Of a DNA stretch of 64,000 bases, positions 51,943 through 64,000 are shown piece by piece. A model generated the notes under the pieces. That model did not search any database. It was given only the letters and a program-made list of their open reading frames with translations, and was not told where the DNA came from. Position 1 is the stretch's first letter. The number at the start of each line of letters is the position of its first letter. Where the stretch lies: contig NC_061068.1 in assembly GCF_021917145.1 (NCBI RefSeq), forward strand, positions 8,314,404 to 8,378,403, read 5' to 3'. A program made the position numbers and the translations under genes. Origin of the DNA: Hypomesus transpacificus (taxonomy: Eukaryota > Chordata > Actinopteri > Osmeriformes > Osmeridae).

Positions 51943-54046
51943 GCCCTGCCACCACCCTGCCCAGGCCCCTTAGCAGACACAGCTCTTCCTACCCTCCCAT
52001 CTCAGGCTCGCCCAGCCAGGGAGTCTAGGCCCTCCTCGGGACTGGTGCTACAGAAACATAATGAGACCTGAAGCTCTGATCCCCCACCCCTCTGGCTTCA
52101 ACCCGTCTCCCTCATTTAGTCCCTTCTCATCCCTCCTCCCATCACTCTAATCCATCCCCACCTATCCTCAGATAAGTGCTTCTCTTGGTGCTACATTGAG
52201 CCAGTGCTACGTTGAACAGTTACCCCCAGCGGAAGACTAACATGCGAAAGGTCTCACATCAGGGACTAGCCTGCTCACAGCCTCGAGCTTCTACTAGCCC
52301 TGGGAAATAATGATTTCTGATAGCTGATAATTAATTTAAATCTTTTCAGTTTTTCAATGCCAAACATCAGGCCTTGATGCCTTTTTGCTCACGCAATCAT
52401 GTTGCTCTTTGAACTTTATGCCTTTGACCAATTAGCATGATTATTAGCCTATGTGTTCCTTCCCTTTTTTAACCTTACCTGGTGTTGATGCCTTTGTACA
52501 ATCACAGCCCTTTATGGTCCCTATCAAGAGCAACTCCAGTTGCTAGCACAGTTAACAAATGCCTGCTCTTATTGGATTGTAATTGTTGAACTGGGGTTTT
52601 GCCAAACCAGTCCTTTTTGGTCATTTTCAAATGTGAGCGACACACACACACCAATGTGTGATCTACAAGCTATAAGCCTAGTTTCTCTCTTATTGACACC
52701 GATGCGGGTGATAGTGGCCCAATGTTTTACAAGTTAGCTTTACAAGGCCATGTGATGTTAAGAACTGCTTATTCCGATTTACAGTTGTACAGTTACTGTA
52801 AACTCTTAGTGGCCAGCAAGGAAAGCTAATCAATTACCTCCCAAAAAGACAATTGACCTTATCTACCCGTTTAGATAATCAGTAAAATGTAATAGTAGGC
52901 CTTCTGAACTAACTTGTACAGAGCACTTAGCAGAATGTGTAGTCGTATAAGAGACGTTCCTATCTCAGTGCATTAAGCTATTCCAGTGATGTCTCTGTGG
53001 AAGAGTTATATGAGATTTGTTGTATGGTCATTCGTCTGAATTTTTTTCCAGATATGACTTAGTAGGCACTGGCCTACAACTGCATTGTGAGTGTATGCCT
53101 GTGCCATAGAATCTATAAGTTTCATTATTTCCTGTAACATTTGTAACACAGCACAGAAGTCTTGATAGTAGTTTTACAAGGACTTGCTTTCTAGGTTTGG
53201 AAGTGGATAAGCTGTAGATTTTGAATCCCACTGTACACCACCTATAAGCTCAGACCCATTTAAAGTCCATTAAACCAAGCCCTGTGTCTCTAATGCACTT
53301 CTGTCGAGCAGAGCAAAGGACAGCTGAAATGAAATTGCAGTGATTCATCTACTGTAGTCGACACGCGTCAAAAAACCTTATCCAAGTACATGGGAACCAA
53401 CAGAAGCTAAGCTCTTGTATGGCGTATCATGGGTAATGATGAAACACTGCAGAAAATGATCACGCAAATAGAATGATGTCTCCCTATAACAGATGACAGA
53501 TCCCTATGAACAGACCACAGGGGCTTTGGTTCCACAATTCTGGTGCTGTAACAAGAAGTTTTTTTGTACTGCTGGTCCAGCCTGTTTGGTCAAATCTGTT
53601 ATATCTGATATTATTGTGTTAAAATTCAATGTTGAACAGAAGAGTGGTAACATGCACTTCATGCTGTACTTGCATTCAAGACCAGTTTTAAAAAGGTGCC
53701 ACTTTTGACTGTCAAACCCAGAATAGAGCACTTCAATATGAGACGGTGGCAGCAGTTCATCATATCAAAAGGACTTAACAGTGCAGAAGAAGGTATTTAG
53801 TTGTAACGTTTTATTTTAACATGACTTGTGTTGAAAGAAGCTTTTCTCTTCAAGCTTTTCTGTATGTAGTTATGTAAAAATGCATCTCCCCACAGGTAGG
53901 CCGTGATGTGCATGGCTGGTTGTAATGACCATGCCAACTTGTAAATATCCACAACACATCCACTCTGTACAGCAGCTATATCCACTGACATACAGGCTAT
54001 ATTTTTTGAATACCAGAAATGCTATTTTCCTATGTATGAAAATAAA
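51943..54046 (+). other. Probable 3' UTR of the klf15-like gene, with poly(A) signal at 54041-54046
   Basis: The 2.1 kb after the stop contains no supported gene. AATAAA at 54041-54046 is a well-formed signal that could end a long 3' UTR. AT-rich stretches with ATTTA-type sequence occur, but none is singled out. Confidence 0.4.
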
Positions 54047-55060
54047 GTACAACAGTTGCTTCATCTGATGCCATTATCAATCCCTTTCTTAATGTGAATA
54101 AGATAAATGTATGCTGACAAAGATGATCATGGATATGACTTTAAACAAGACTGTCAGTAGACCACACTCAACCTATCCACCAATCAACTTTCAGGCTTGT
54201 GACAGTTCTTACAGTAGGTGGCATGCTGGCATGGGTGTTTCGGCATGTCTCTACAAGAAGAAAATAATTCTGTTGGCTCCGGTACAAGGAATGCTGGCAT
54301 ATTGCTAACAGTGATTCTGCTGTTCCTCTGTGTGAAATAATGTGGGTGTGCAGTGCTAGTAGAGAGGAGGATGAGAAACTAAAAATGGACATTCTTCTTT
54401 GAGCTTCAGAAGCCTGAAAGACTGGAATGTCTGGTTCTGTACACAGCTGATTTTAGCTCGGTAGAGTGGGTGTGACCAGAATAGGTTGCATTATAAACAT
54501 AACGTGCCCCCCTCCCCTTCACCAGTTAACTAATCTAAAACCAAGGATCTACTTCTATAAGAAAGCAGGCTATGTAATGCGGAGGCTCAAGTGGATAAAT
54601 AATTCTTCGCAGAGATACCATTCATCAGGCCAGGGACACATGTCAACTGTCATGAACTGCTTGACAAGCATTGCATATTTATTGTACATATACAGAGAAT
54701 CCATCCTGATTCAAGCCTTTTATCTGAGAATGCCAAATTATATACCGTATCTTATCTGTACTTGCCCGGGAGTAATGTTAAATATATCAACCTGAGCAAT
54801 TCACAAGCCTGCCACCTAGTGGTGAACGCAAGTAAAGACCCTGTGATGTAGCAGGACAAGTCCTCTGCACACCTCCCACGCACTTTCCAGACAGACCTCA
54901 TCCATACAGTCATAGTCAATGGAATAGGAACGCGGAAGGATGTACCGATTATGTAGTCGATCCATTTTATAGATAACATTTGAATCTTTACATATCAGAC
55001 AGATTCAGCGTAACATTTATTTTACAGAAGGGGACTGCTCTGTTAGACGGTTTAACGCCC
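54047..55060. other. klf15-like to elk4 intergenic sequence
   Basis: AT-rich with no gene, repeat array or recognisable mobile element. Confidence 0.5.
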
Positions 55061-55379
55061 ATGAGTTGGTGCCGTCGGAGATGGGAACGAAATAGGAAGT
55101 GATCTCAGCAAGGTTTTAATTTCCTGTTGTGTACTGCGCAGAGCTACACCGAGAGCTAGCTACTTTCCAACTGTTTAATTGCACAAAGTAAAGACAGTCC
55201 ACACTATTCTGTTAATGAACACCACGCCTTAAGATACCACTAAGCCAGTCTAGTGTGCTTGCATTTCTACACAAGCTGTCAAGCTCAATTCCTGCCAAAA
55301 TGTTTTGGTATTTGTATGGACATTTTTGGACGGCTCGGGATTTCGACGGACTCGATTTGTACTAGTAGTACTAACCAAG
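55060..55379 (+). promoter_or_regulatory. Probable elk4 promoter and non-coding first exon
   Basis: This stretch ends in a perfect consensus donor, CCAAG|GTGAGT (gt at 55380-55381), after CpG-bearing sequence (CGGCTCGGGATTTCGACGG). The elk4 coding exon begins with an acceptor (CATAGCAG at 57871-57878) followed by only five bases before the ATG, so an upstream non-coding exon is needed. This is the best candidate. The start site is not known. Confidence 0.45.
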
Positions 55380-57608
55380 GTGAGTGATGATGGATCATAT
55401 AAGTGGAGTTATTAAAGTAGCTACCTAGTTGGTGTTAGCTAGATATCAAACCAGCACGGTAGAAACGTTTCCCCCCCAACTATCAATCTCAGTCTGACTA
55501 TAGTATACTCAGTCACTCAAGTTCAACTTTGAAGAGAATACTCAGTACCTTGTGACAGTGGCGTGTGGGGAGTTCAAAATATCAAGACAATCGTGTTTCT
55601 TTTCTGTGTAGCTACAGAAGAGTGGCAAGATCAGGGCAAGCTGACTGAAGCGCAAACTCCAATCAATATCCATATTCAATTGAGCAAGCTTTACAGTTTT
55701 AACTTTAAATGTAGCAAGCTAATTATGCATTCGAGGGTGTTTGGACTGCATGCAATACCAGTGCTACTATGTCTTTTATAAGATTAGCACTAGTCTATTA
55801 TTTTCATACCTGACTCGTATCCAACAAACTCTAGTTGTTCCGCACAAGCACTGAAGCTAGGTAGCAGAGGTGCTTGTTAAAGCTTGATCAGTCATGTACG
55901 CTAGGTAGCTACCAGATGGTTTTCGTCAAATGTTGTCAATGTCAGTCGAACGATGTTATAATTCGTAGGATCTCTGAAAAGGAAATATGCATCGGATTAG
56001 CAACAGTTTTAACTGTTGTGGTAAGCTTGATGTTTGCATTTCCATACTTTTAGTATGATTTGCTTGATGCGTTTGACTTGGAGCTAGTTTTGATATTGTT
56101 AGCTAGCTAGCTACAGCACATGAGTAGGCTAGCTAGTCTATGCATACACTAGCTGATTAGTAGATGTCTTGTTAATTCGTATAGTGAATGCTACTCAAAC
56201 CCCAATGTTGTGAGTTGTAGCTAGCTAGCCAGGTATCAAAACTGTTGTAACAGGCCAAGGTTTTTATTTTTTATTGTTTTAACCTTTTAATCTTTGCTCT
56301 ATTGGACTCAGCTTGGCTGTGAGTATTGTCACAGTTACATAATCAGATCCCCAATCATATCGGTAATCTTCTTGTGTTTCTTGGCGGCTGTTTTAGTCTG
56401 TTCTGATTTTACTCCCTTTTCACCCGTTTTTAAACAGCTATGATAGGACAGATTGTGTGTGGGGGGGGTGTGTCCCTGTCCCATCTGGCCTAGTGAGTCA
56501 GGGCAGATTTAGCCTTCATCTAAGCAGCTTACACACACGAATAAATACAGAGTAGAAGTCAGACGTCAAGCAGCAAAAGGAGCACAGTGCATATCCTAGA
56601 AATGACCCAAACAATCAAGTGTGATTCCAGTGCACTTTCCATGTTCTCTAACATTTCCTTTAGGATCAATAAAGTGAATTTTAATGTGTTTCATCACTCT
56701 GTATCAAAGCTATTGTGATGGCTTTGTTATGGCCTCGAGATCGTACTTAATGCTTCTGCAACAGTTGTCCTGGCAAAGGAATTTCCTTTTAAAACAACAC
56801 TATGCATGCATTACTTATAGACTACAATACAGAAGTGTTTGAAATCAACACAGAGGAAAGGATACATGCAACAGTCTAAAATGGTTATATTATTCAGTCA
56901 AACTTTCTCACTCTTCTCCTAAACTGGCCCACAGCAACTAAACTTCAGATTGTCTTTAAGGCCCTTCCGGAGGGATACCAGCTAAACAAAAACAAAGCCT
57001 CAAGTAAATCTCGACTCAGAGAAATACATGTAGGCTTGTTAGTATTGGATAGGTAGGCCTCAATGCACAGGGAAAGTCAGTGAAGCAATGTTACTCTAAG
57101 TCATCTTTGAGGGGTGAACACAAATACACACACTTTAGAGCCAACTAGGCAGAGCAACATTTTAAAATGCTTTCTTTTACTTAAGAAACCCTTCACTTTT
57201 CACTGTGGAACTTATAATTACCCCACAGACAGACAATTGCTCAACCAGGGAGGCAGACAGGCTGTAATTTTAAAGGGAGGACACAGTCACAGGCAGCCAC
57301 AGTGTAATATCCCTTAAATTGAGGCAATATTCTAGTCTAAGGGCCTAGTATGTAAGACTAGGGACTGTCACTTATGTAGGATATAACTGACTATAGCCAA
57401 GTATGAAAACCAGATGCTCTTAGTGTGTGCTGGTTGATTTTCTCCATCGGCACACCTGTGTTTGTGTGCCCAATAGCATTTTCCTCCATTGTTGTGTTGA
57501 ACATCATTGAAGGAGTGCACCATGGGAATAATCTCTTCAGAGCTACTGCTGTGAAAACCTGTCCTTGCTCCCTAGCCCCTGAGTTTCGCTTTTCAGAGCA
57601 TCAACATT

Positions 57609-57671
<63 letters not shown>

Positions 57672-57883
57672 CTTTCAGAATTGTGGTCTGCTTCTCTTTC
57701 TCAAGGTTGCCATCCTAAAGACTTGGGCTTCTTGGCTCTAGAATTATTATTTTTGTAGTCAACCACCATACGACATACACAAGAACATTTAGAATGGTCT
57801 TGCTTTTGTTCTCAGAAATACTGAAGTTTACAGTTCCTACATTAAAATCGCTTGTCTTTCTCTTTGTGTACATAGCAGGGGAC
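55380..57883. other. elk4 presumed intron 1
   Basis: This is the presumed 5' UTR intron. It holds G-rich GTGTGTGGGGGGGGTG near 56455-56471 and TAGC-rich short repeats near 56100. A long (TG)29 microsatellite lies at 57611-57668, 200 bases upstream of the coding exon. No gene is seen. Confidence 0.5.
57611..57668. repeat. (TG)29 microsatellite
   Basis: Fifty-eight bases of uninterrupted TG in the presumed elk4 first intron. A long alternating purine-pyrimidine tract of this kind can adopt Z-DNA. Confidence 0.95.
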
Positions 57884-60094
57884 ATGGATAGCTCAGTGAC
57901 CCTGTGGCAGTTTCTTCTCCAACTCCTTTTGGACTCCTCCAATGATCAGTTGATCTGCTGGACCAATCATGACGGAGAGTTTAAGCTGCTACAGGCTGAG
58001 GAGGTGGCCAAGCTGTGGGGTGCCAGGAAGAACAAGCCCAGCATGAACTATGACAAGCTCAGCAGAGCACTGAGATACTACTACGACAAGGTAACACACA
58101 CACACACACACACACATACAGTCTCCCCTCAGTATATGGCCCTTAGCCGCCTCAGTACATTGGATAGCCTGTTATGTTTACAGCCTTGAACCCACTCTGT
58201 ATACAGCCTGTACTGCAGCACAGAGCTGTGTCTGTCTCACCCACTCTGCCTGTGGTTTGGCCCCTTGTCAGTGGGAAGGCTGGACTGGTATGTTTAGCTG
58301 GAGGATGATTGGTGGCTAGTTTGGTCACAGACAGGAAGGATGGAAGAGTCCCACGCGGAACGCTTTTCTGTGGTCTCATGTTACTTCTGACTACCTTTCA
58401 TGGGCCTAAATGTAAAACACATTGACTTGGAGCCTCTAAATGGTTGAAACATTTCTTCTTCCTCGCCTTCCTTTCCTCTCTCGTTCTTGCAGAACATTAT
58501 TAAGAAGGTGAACGGACAGAAGTTTGTCTACCGCTTTGTCTCCTACCCTGACATCCTGAAAGGGGAGACGTCGGCCAGGCCGGAGGGGGGTGAGGGGTGT
58601 GCAGGGGGTTCGCCGCCTGTCTCAGAGAGGGGGGAAAACATGCCCCGAGAAGGGGACTCTGGGGACAAGAGCAGGGCTGGAGGGGGGCCAGGGGGACAGG
58701 GCTTTAGCACCAAGCCATCCAATCGGAATGACTACATCCACTCTGGGCTCTACACATCCTTTACCCTCACCTCACTACAAAATGGACGACAACTATTCAA
58801 ATCCATCAAGATGGAGAACCCGGCTGAAAAACTGGCAGACAGGAAGTCAGACAGGAAGTCAGCCTCGGACCTGTCTCCTCTCCCACAGCAGGCCCCAAGG
58901 TCTCCTTCTGTCATCAAGTTCGGGAGCACACCACCCACTCCTCAGGTTGCCATAGAAACCTCTCCAGCATCCAGCTCAACGCTGTATCCTCTCCAAAGCC
59001 CACCCCCAGTAGGTGATGTTGTGACAACACACTCCTCGCTCCCACCCGCTGCTGGGTGTAGTTTGGAGCCAGTCCGATCCACGGAGTCTGCATTGCCAGG
59101 ATTCGCCCTGTCAGAGCTGTCGTCACGGAGCCCCTCCCCCAGCATCATTCCTGACTCCACCCAGGAACTGGTGATTGACAGCGACAATGAGTCAAGCTGC
59201 TCCCAGCCTACCGACACACAGACACAGGGGGTAAGGCTGCAGCACACGCACACAGCTCATTTGAATGTCAGGGTTAAGGAAAAGTGAGGGAACCCAACAT
59301 GGTTTTCTCTCTCTGCCAGGTGGAAAGGGCAGGCTCTGTGTCCAGTGGTGAGGCGTGTCCAGGGGACAGAGAGGTGAGCCTCTCTCCAGGCAGAAGGAGT
59401 CTCAGTGGGTGCAGTCAGAACGGAGGGAAGGCCCGCAAGCCCAAGGTCCTGGAGCTGAGCGCCCCCACACTGGTGGTCACCTCCTCCGACCTGTCACCCA
59501 TGAACCTGTACAGTCCCTCCCTACCCACGGCCTCCCTGACTCCTGCCCTGTTGCAGGTGAGACAGGCACAAACATACAATCACGTTTTATAACACACACG
59601 TCTAGCTTGTTGAAGTGGCTTGAGGTGCCGTGGTGGACCAACTGGATATGCCCTCGTTAAACCTCAGAGTCTCTCGAGGCTGGGCCTCACATGACTGTCT
59701 AAGCTGTGGTCATGTAGAAAAAGGCCTTCCTAGTCATGAGTTTTTCTTCCTTTCCTCTCAGACTCCCACCCTGCTGCTGACTCCCAGCCCCCTGATTTCC
59801 AACATCCACTTCTGGAGCACGCTTAGTCCGGTGGCTCCCCTCAGCCCCGCCACCCGTCGCCAGCAGGCTGCTCACACCCTTTTCCAGGTCAGAAACACCC
59901 TTCCCTTCCTTGGTTCTCGAGCCTGAACAGTGTCTGTGGAAGCTATTTCAAACCCATGTTTTGGTTCACACATGACTTCCTGTTTTGTCTTGCAGTTTCC
60001 CTCAGTGCTGAATCCTCAGTTCCAGATACCAGTGCACAGTCTAGATGGGACGAACACCCCCGGGCCCATCTCCCCAGACCCTCAGAAGACATAA
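57884..60094 (+). CDS. elk4: ETS transcription factor ELK4 (SAP-1), ternary complex factor
   Basis: Five coding exons join in phase: 57884-58090, 58493-59230, 59320-59556, 59762-59887, 59996-60094. They give 468 residues (human 431). ELK4 binds DNA with SRF at serum response elements and is activated by MAPK phosphorylation. Visible domains: N-terminal ETS domain (about 1-86; [41 protein letters not shown]); SRF-binding B box around [19 protein letters not shown] (about 146-165); MAPK docking D box [20 protein letters not shown] (about 353-372); C activation domain with [14 protein letters not shown] and [15 protein letters not shown]; the ERK docking FxFP motif LFQFP (F435-P438); and the end [12 protein letters not shown]. 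The C-terminal wording matches ELK4 over ELK1 and ELK3. The middle region is longer than in human. The donor after exon 1 runs into a CA repeat. It is the last of three human 1q32.1 genes in the same order and orientation. Confidence 0.94.
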
Positions 60095-63000
60095 GACACC
60101 CCCCCACCATGAACCCCATCTGACAGCCAGGTCGTCATACTCACTTCCACCCCAGTTCCAGAACATTGCTGGGGGGCCCTGTGCCTGGGGGAGGGGGGGG
60201 GGGGGGGGCTGACTCTAACACAAACTGTCAAGAAGTGGAAATCTGGGCCACCTACCGCCAAAGGATGGCAGGATGTTTGCAAGCCAGTAATGCCAATCAC
60301 TCACACACATACACACCAGCCATTTTGATTCTCTCCTCACCTCTTTGATTCTATTTTTGTACTGGTGCTGCATGAAACTGACAACACAGGTGTGTGTATC
60401 ATCAGCCCCCAGTGGTAGTTTATACTCTTAGACCAATGGGATTAACAGAATGTTCTCCTTCTTTCTCTTCTTGGTGACCTCGGAATGCATTTGGTTTGAT
60501 AATATCAATTCTAGCTTGTAAGGAAAGTGGTCCCTTTGTGTTTTTAAATGTGTAGTGAACTTCCCTCCCCCCCCCCCCCTCCCCCCATCCCTTAAGCTCC
60601 ACCCTCTATCTGACACCAGTTTCCATTGTAGAACTGAGGTCTGCTCGTTCCGCTCATGGTAGTGACGGGCATGCTTGTCAGATGTCCTGCAGGAACAAGT
60701 AGGTGATCTGCCCCTCGTGGCTCTGGATCTCTACTCGGCAGAATCTCAGGTGTGATTGTAACCCAGGTATGCCAGCTACTGGGCACAGGTGTCGTGTTGA
60801 CCAGAAGCCATAATCCCCACCTTGAGCCCTGACCCTTGAACTCAACCTCAACCCCCCCACCTAGGGGCCTGACCTGAACCCCTTAGCCTTAACCCCAAAC
60901 ACACACCCTAAGCTCAAACTCAAACCTCAACCTTAACTCGGAAGCTATAGCTATGAAAGATATAGAGGTGTAGACTCTTAGGCAGTAGAATTAAGCCATA
61001 AGACAGGAGCAGCGTAAGTCTCCACATCTAATGGGACGTTGGTAGAATGTTTCAGATTCTCATGTTTACAGGCGACTCATTGTAAGCCCCTGTCACTGCT
61101 GCCCATTCCTGTTAGAAATGCTTTGCCTCTTCTAACACATGTATGCTTACGTTTAAGTGGTGCCTTAATCCTCCCAGGCCCTAGCTAATGCAGTGTAGAT
61201 CCTTTGCTGTCTTTTTGCTGTGTATGTTGATGTTTGTGTAATGCAGGCCATGCCTCTTCCTTGACCAAGTGGCAGAAGGAGGAGGGGAGAGCAGGTGGGG
61301 GGGGGGGGGGGGGCTGTCAGAGCAGCCAGGCCCAGGCAGCTTGGTGCCACACTTCTGCTCTCTCCACCAGGATAGGACGCAGGGTCGGCTATATTGGGAA
61401 GTAAAAGTGCTCACGTAGACCCTTCTAGAAACTAATTTCTTAACTTTTTGTGTTTGTCTTCAGCTTTTACAGCAGTGCTGTATGATAGTTGCATTAAGAT
61501 GGCATTGATCCCGAGCCGAGGTCTTTCAACAAATTTTCCTTCATTTGTAAGCCACATGTCACAAACATTTATTTGTATTTTTGAAGTCCCATCCTGTCAA
61601 CGTTAGCAGTTCTGTTGGGATGGCTCCTTCTCTCTCTCTCGTGGTCTCAAGGTTTCCTGTGTGTTCTGTGCAAGGATGGATTAGAGCTCATAATTGCACA
61701 GAGGGAGAATACAGCTTGATGATCAAAAGGAATGTGCAGGCGTCATTTCGGCATGTTGGCAAAGATGTGCAGGACATGCACATGAATAGTGCACCCCTGC
61801 GTCCTGGAACTCCTGCTTCTCCATCCTCCACCCTACCTGCTTCTCCATCCCCCACCCTACCTGCTTCTCCATCCCCCAACCTACCTGCTTCTCCATCCTC
61901 CACCCTACCTGCTTCTCCATCCCCCAACCTACCTGCTTCTCCATCCCCCAACCTACCTGCTTCTCCCCCCACCCTACCTGCTTCTCCATCCCCCACCCTA
62001 CCTGCTTCTCCATCCCCCAACCTACCTGCTTCTCCATCCCCCAACCTACCTGCTTCTCCATCCTCCACCCTACCTGCTTCTCCATCCCCCAACCTACCTG
62101 CTTCTCCATCCTCCACCCTACCTGCTTCTCCATCCCCCGACCTACCTGCTTCTCCATCCCCCACCCTACCTGCTTCTCCCCCCACCCTACCTGCTTCTCC
62201 ATCCCCCACGCTACCTGCTTCTCCATCCCCCACCCTACCTGCTTCAGCATTAGTAGTGACAGTAAAACGTAACCATGTGACATAGAAAAGTCCATTATGC
62301 CTATCTGTTTTGTTTGAATTCCTTTTGATATTTTCCATGTCACCTTCAGTCTGAACATAAATGTATATTTTTGTAATGGCCAGATGGTAGTGTCCATGCT
62401 GTCGTGGTTTCTGTAGTTGAATATGGTTTTAATGTAGATGTTTTGTTATTGTGATTTTCTTCTCCGATTGTAGGCTTTGTCCCTTGATGACATTGACTAT
62501 TTGTGCAATCAAAGCCTTGTGCAGAGAAACATAAATCCAAGTTTGTATATAGTACTTTGATAGCGTTAAGTGTTGGTGGTGGTATAACGTTGTCACTTGA
62601 ACTTCAGGATTTCCTGTAGTATTGGATACAAGATATGAAATCACTTTTCTATGTTTAAGATTTGATACAGATTTTACACTATTGCAAAAAAAATTTGTAG
62701 ATTAAATCTATATTTGTCTGTGATTACTGAGTTTTGTCCAAATCAACACAATCTGTAAATCTATGCACAAACTGACTTCAAGATTGATCTGCAGTATGGT
62801 CTTAATCAAATGTTTATATTTTAACGTAGAAGAAAAACTTCTGCATTAAAGCAGAGTTCCCTGTTTATCAAAGTTTACAGATTTAACAGCAGATATTTTT
62901 GTATCTGAAAAGTGACATTCTATTTCAGAAAAATGACATACGCTTAAAACCCTATGCTCTTCTATTTTTTACAATAGTTAAAGGTGAAAAGTAGCCATTT

Positions 63001-63280
63001 TTGAAGATTTTCCAACGGTATGAAGTTTCATCCTAGCATCTCTCTTGCCCCAACGTTCTAGTATTTGTCTGTTGTTTTCTTGAATCACCATTCATGTCAA
63101 ACATTGGCGCTTAAAAATGCATTAACAGACTGTTTGCTTCTTCTGTTTGGTTTTGTCCAGTTGCAGTAATTGTACTTGTTCAAAGCTTTTCAAATGTTTA
63201 CAGGTTGCTTGTTTGAAGTGGCATATTGATGTGAGGGGAGTACACAGCCTCTTTAAAATATGAGAAAAAGATTAAATAAA
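60095..63280 (+). other. Probable elk4 3' UTR, ending at AATAAA 63275-63280
   Basis: No further gene is supported for 3.2 kb. The stretch holds G16 (60193-60208), C13 plus C6 (60567-60586), G17 (61297-61313) and an 18-unit minisatellite (61812-62237). Possible early signals are ATTAAA variants at about 62700 and 62857. The first canonical AATAAA is at 63275-63280 in ATTAAATAAAC. Human ELK4 also has a very long 3' UTR. Transcript extent is inferred. Confidence 0.5.
61812..62237. repeat. 24-bp minisatellite, 18 units (16 x 24 bp, 2 x 21 bp)
   Basis: The unit is CCTGCTTCTCC-ATC-CCCCACCCTA. Units differ mainly at two positions near their 3' end: CTCCACC, CCCCACC, CCCCAAC, CCCCGAC and CCCCACGC types. 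Units 7 and 16 lack three bases. A partial unit follows at 62238. Since 24 and 21 are multiples of three, several frames stay open on both strands, creating false ORFs such as LPASPSPT repeats. The array is pyrimidine-rich on the sense strand and lies in the probable elk4 3' UTR. Confidence 0.95.
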
Positions 63281-63576
63281 CTAGTCTCTCTAGCCAGACT
63301 GTGTCTCTATGGAGTTATGCACCACACAATGTTCATGAAGTTCTACTCTTCCACCTGTTTTTGATAAATCATGGCAAAATGACAGGGTTCCCGTGTGTCT
63401 TCAAAAGTCTAAAATTCTGAACTTTAAATTGAAGGCCTTAAAATGTCTTAAAAACTGCCAGATTTTCATCCAAGGTCATAAATTTCATTTAGTCAGATCT
63501 AAAAAGGGCTGCAGAAAGTTATTACAAAATAGCAAAAAAGTATTGAGTCGTAGACTACAAAGCAGAGCTGTAAGTG
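63281..63576. other. Sequence downstream of elk4
   Basis: Short unique AT-rich sequence. A CCTTAAAATGTCTTAAAAACTG-like part at about 63437-63460 resembles a low-complexity interspersed repeat of fish genomes. No gene is seen. Confidence 0.4.
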
Positions 63577-63764
63577 TCCAGTGTTCGAATTACGGGGTGG
63601 CTTTACCCCCCCTAATTAAGACTTTAATCTCCCCAAAAGAAGTAAAAACAACAGGTTAGGGGGGTCGATACATTTATATATTGTTCTTACTTGTAATTGT
63701 AAATATTACTTTACGCCCTGGAGAAGAAGCTGACACCCCCGATTATCATTGTATAATTCACACT
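63577..63764 (+). repeat. Dispersed repeat, copy B (inverted match to 7928-8140)
   Basis: It contains GTTCGAATTACGG, CCCCCCCTAATTAAGACT, CAACAGGTTAGGGGGGTCGA, TACTTTACGCCCTGGAGAAG and GATTATCATTGTATAATTC, in the same order as the reverse complement of copy A. It is shorter, with fewer expanded homopolymers and without the CGCTATCC insertion. Confidence 0.65.
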
Positions 63765-63889
63765 AACTAAACTAAAGAGAATCTTCTTGAGTTACCAAGC
63801 ATTTGGCTGAGAGGAGAAAGACAATATTTATGAAACTGTGAAGGTGAAGTCCCACATCTCACATGACCACAATGTAACTTTTAAGTTAA

Positions 63890-64000
63890 AATAAACAATT
63901 TAAAATTTGGATTTGAACCCAGGCTGTAGTGGTACTGCACCAGCATGTCTGAAAGAGCATGCACACTAACCCAGTGAGTTAGCAGGGGAGCTCAGCTTTC
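63890..64000 (-). repeat. Possible tRNA-derived SINE head, cut by the window edge
   Basis: On the - strand GCTAACTCACTGGGTTAGTG resembles a tRNA D-arm/box A. GGGTTCAAATCC (63909-63920) is a good box B/T-arm and lies at about the expected spacing. There is no intact cloverleaf, and A-rich sequence follows, which suggests a SINE and not a functional tRNA. It could extend beyond the window. Confidence 0.45.

Noticed and set aside
57884-60094. Assignment as elk1 or elk3
   Set aside because: The C-terminal [13 protein letters not shown]...[12 protein letters not shown] and the slc45a3/nucks1 neighbours are those of ELK4.
60830-60925. Degenerate telomere-like CCTAA/AACCCC runs
   Set aside because: There is no regular hexamer periodicity; it is just C/A-rich sequence.
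61581-62285. 234-residue open frame rich in LPASPSPT on the + strand, and the matching - strand frames
   Set aside because: They result from a 24/21-bp minisatellite that keeps several frames open on both strands; there is no splice or domain support.
63393-63659. 88-residue frame near the right edge
   Set aside because: It overlaps the dispersed repeat copy B and low-complexity AT-rich sequence, with no domain.

Overview
The window is genomic DNA from a ray-finned fish, almost certainly a teleost. The genes are multi-exon and vertebrate. Introns are short and rich in CA/TG/CT microsatellites. The interspersed repeats are typical of teleosts, for example a LINE 3' end finishing in the common AAGCGTCTGCTAAATG...(AAATGT)n tail. 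I cannot name the species. All exon models were built by eye, from splice sites, reading phase and recalled similarity to vertebrate protein families. No search was run.

Layout. (1) 1-2.3 kb: a LINE 3' fragment, then the last four exons of an axonemal dynein heavy chain (dnah1), + strand. (2) 3.5-12.6 kb: complete mapkapk3 (p38-activated kinase), 10 coding exons. (3) 16.5-24.4 kb: complete pfkfb4 (6-phosphofructo-2-kinase/fructose-2,6-bisphosphatase), 14 exons plus a second, homologous alternative terminal exon. Its introns hold a 144-bp foldback element and a 494-bp solo LTR. (4) 25.6-27.8 kb: arpc4 (Arp2/3 subunit), - strand, head to head with tada3 (SAGA/ATAC adaptor), + strand, 29.0-31.4 kb. 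(5) 35.7-40.9 kb: nucks1. (6) 45.7-48.9 kb: slc45a3 (MFS sugar-type transporter). (7) 50.6-54.0 kb: a KLF15-like zinc-finger gene. (8) 57.9-63.3 kb: elk4 (ETS ternary-complex factor), with an 18-unit minisatellite in its probable 3' UTR.

In human the first five genes have orthologues on 3p21-p25, and nucks1, slc45a3 and elk4 lie together on 1q32.1. The window therefore joins two blocks at about 31.4-35.4 kb. The klf15-like gene between slc45a3 and elk4 has, as far as I know, no human counterpart at that spot. It may be an old KLF15 ohnolog kept in fish.

The genes do not form one pathway, although mapkapk3 (p38 effector) and elk4 (MAPK-phosphorylated SRF partner) both act downstream of MAP kinases. 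I see no undescribed system. The most interesting signals are architectural: tandem alternative C-terminal exons in pfkfb4, the extra klf15-like gene, a 92-bp pure (TC)n acting as the slc45a3 exon-2 polypyrimidine tract, three GC-AG introns in a small gene set, a cluster of TAGCCTA motifs upstream of pfkfb4, and a clean solo LTR with target-site duplication.
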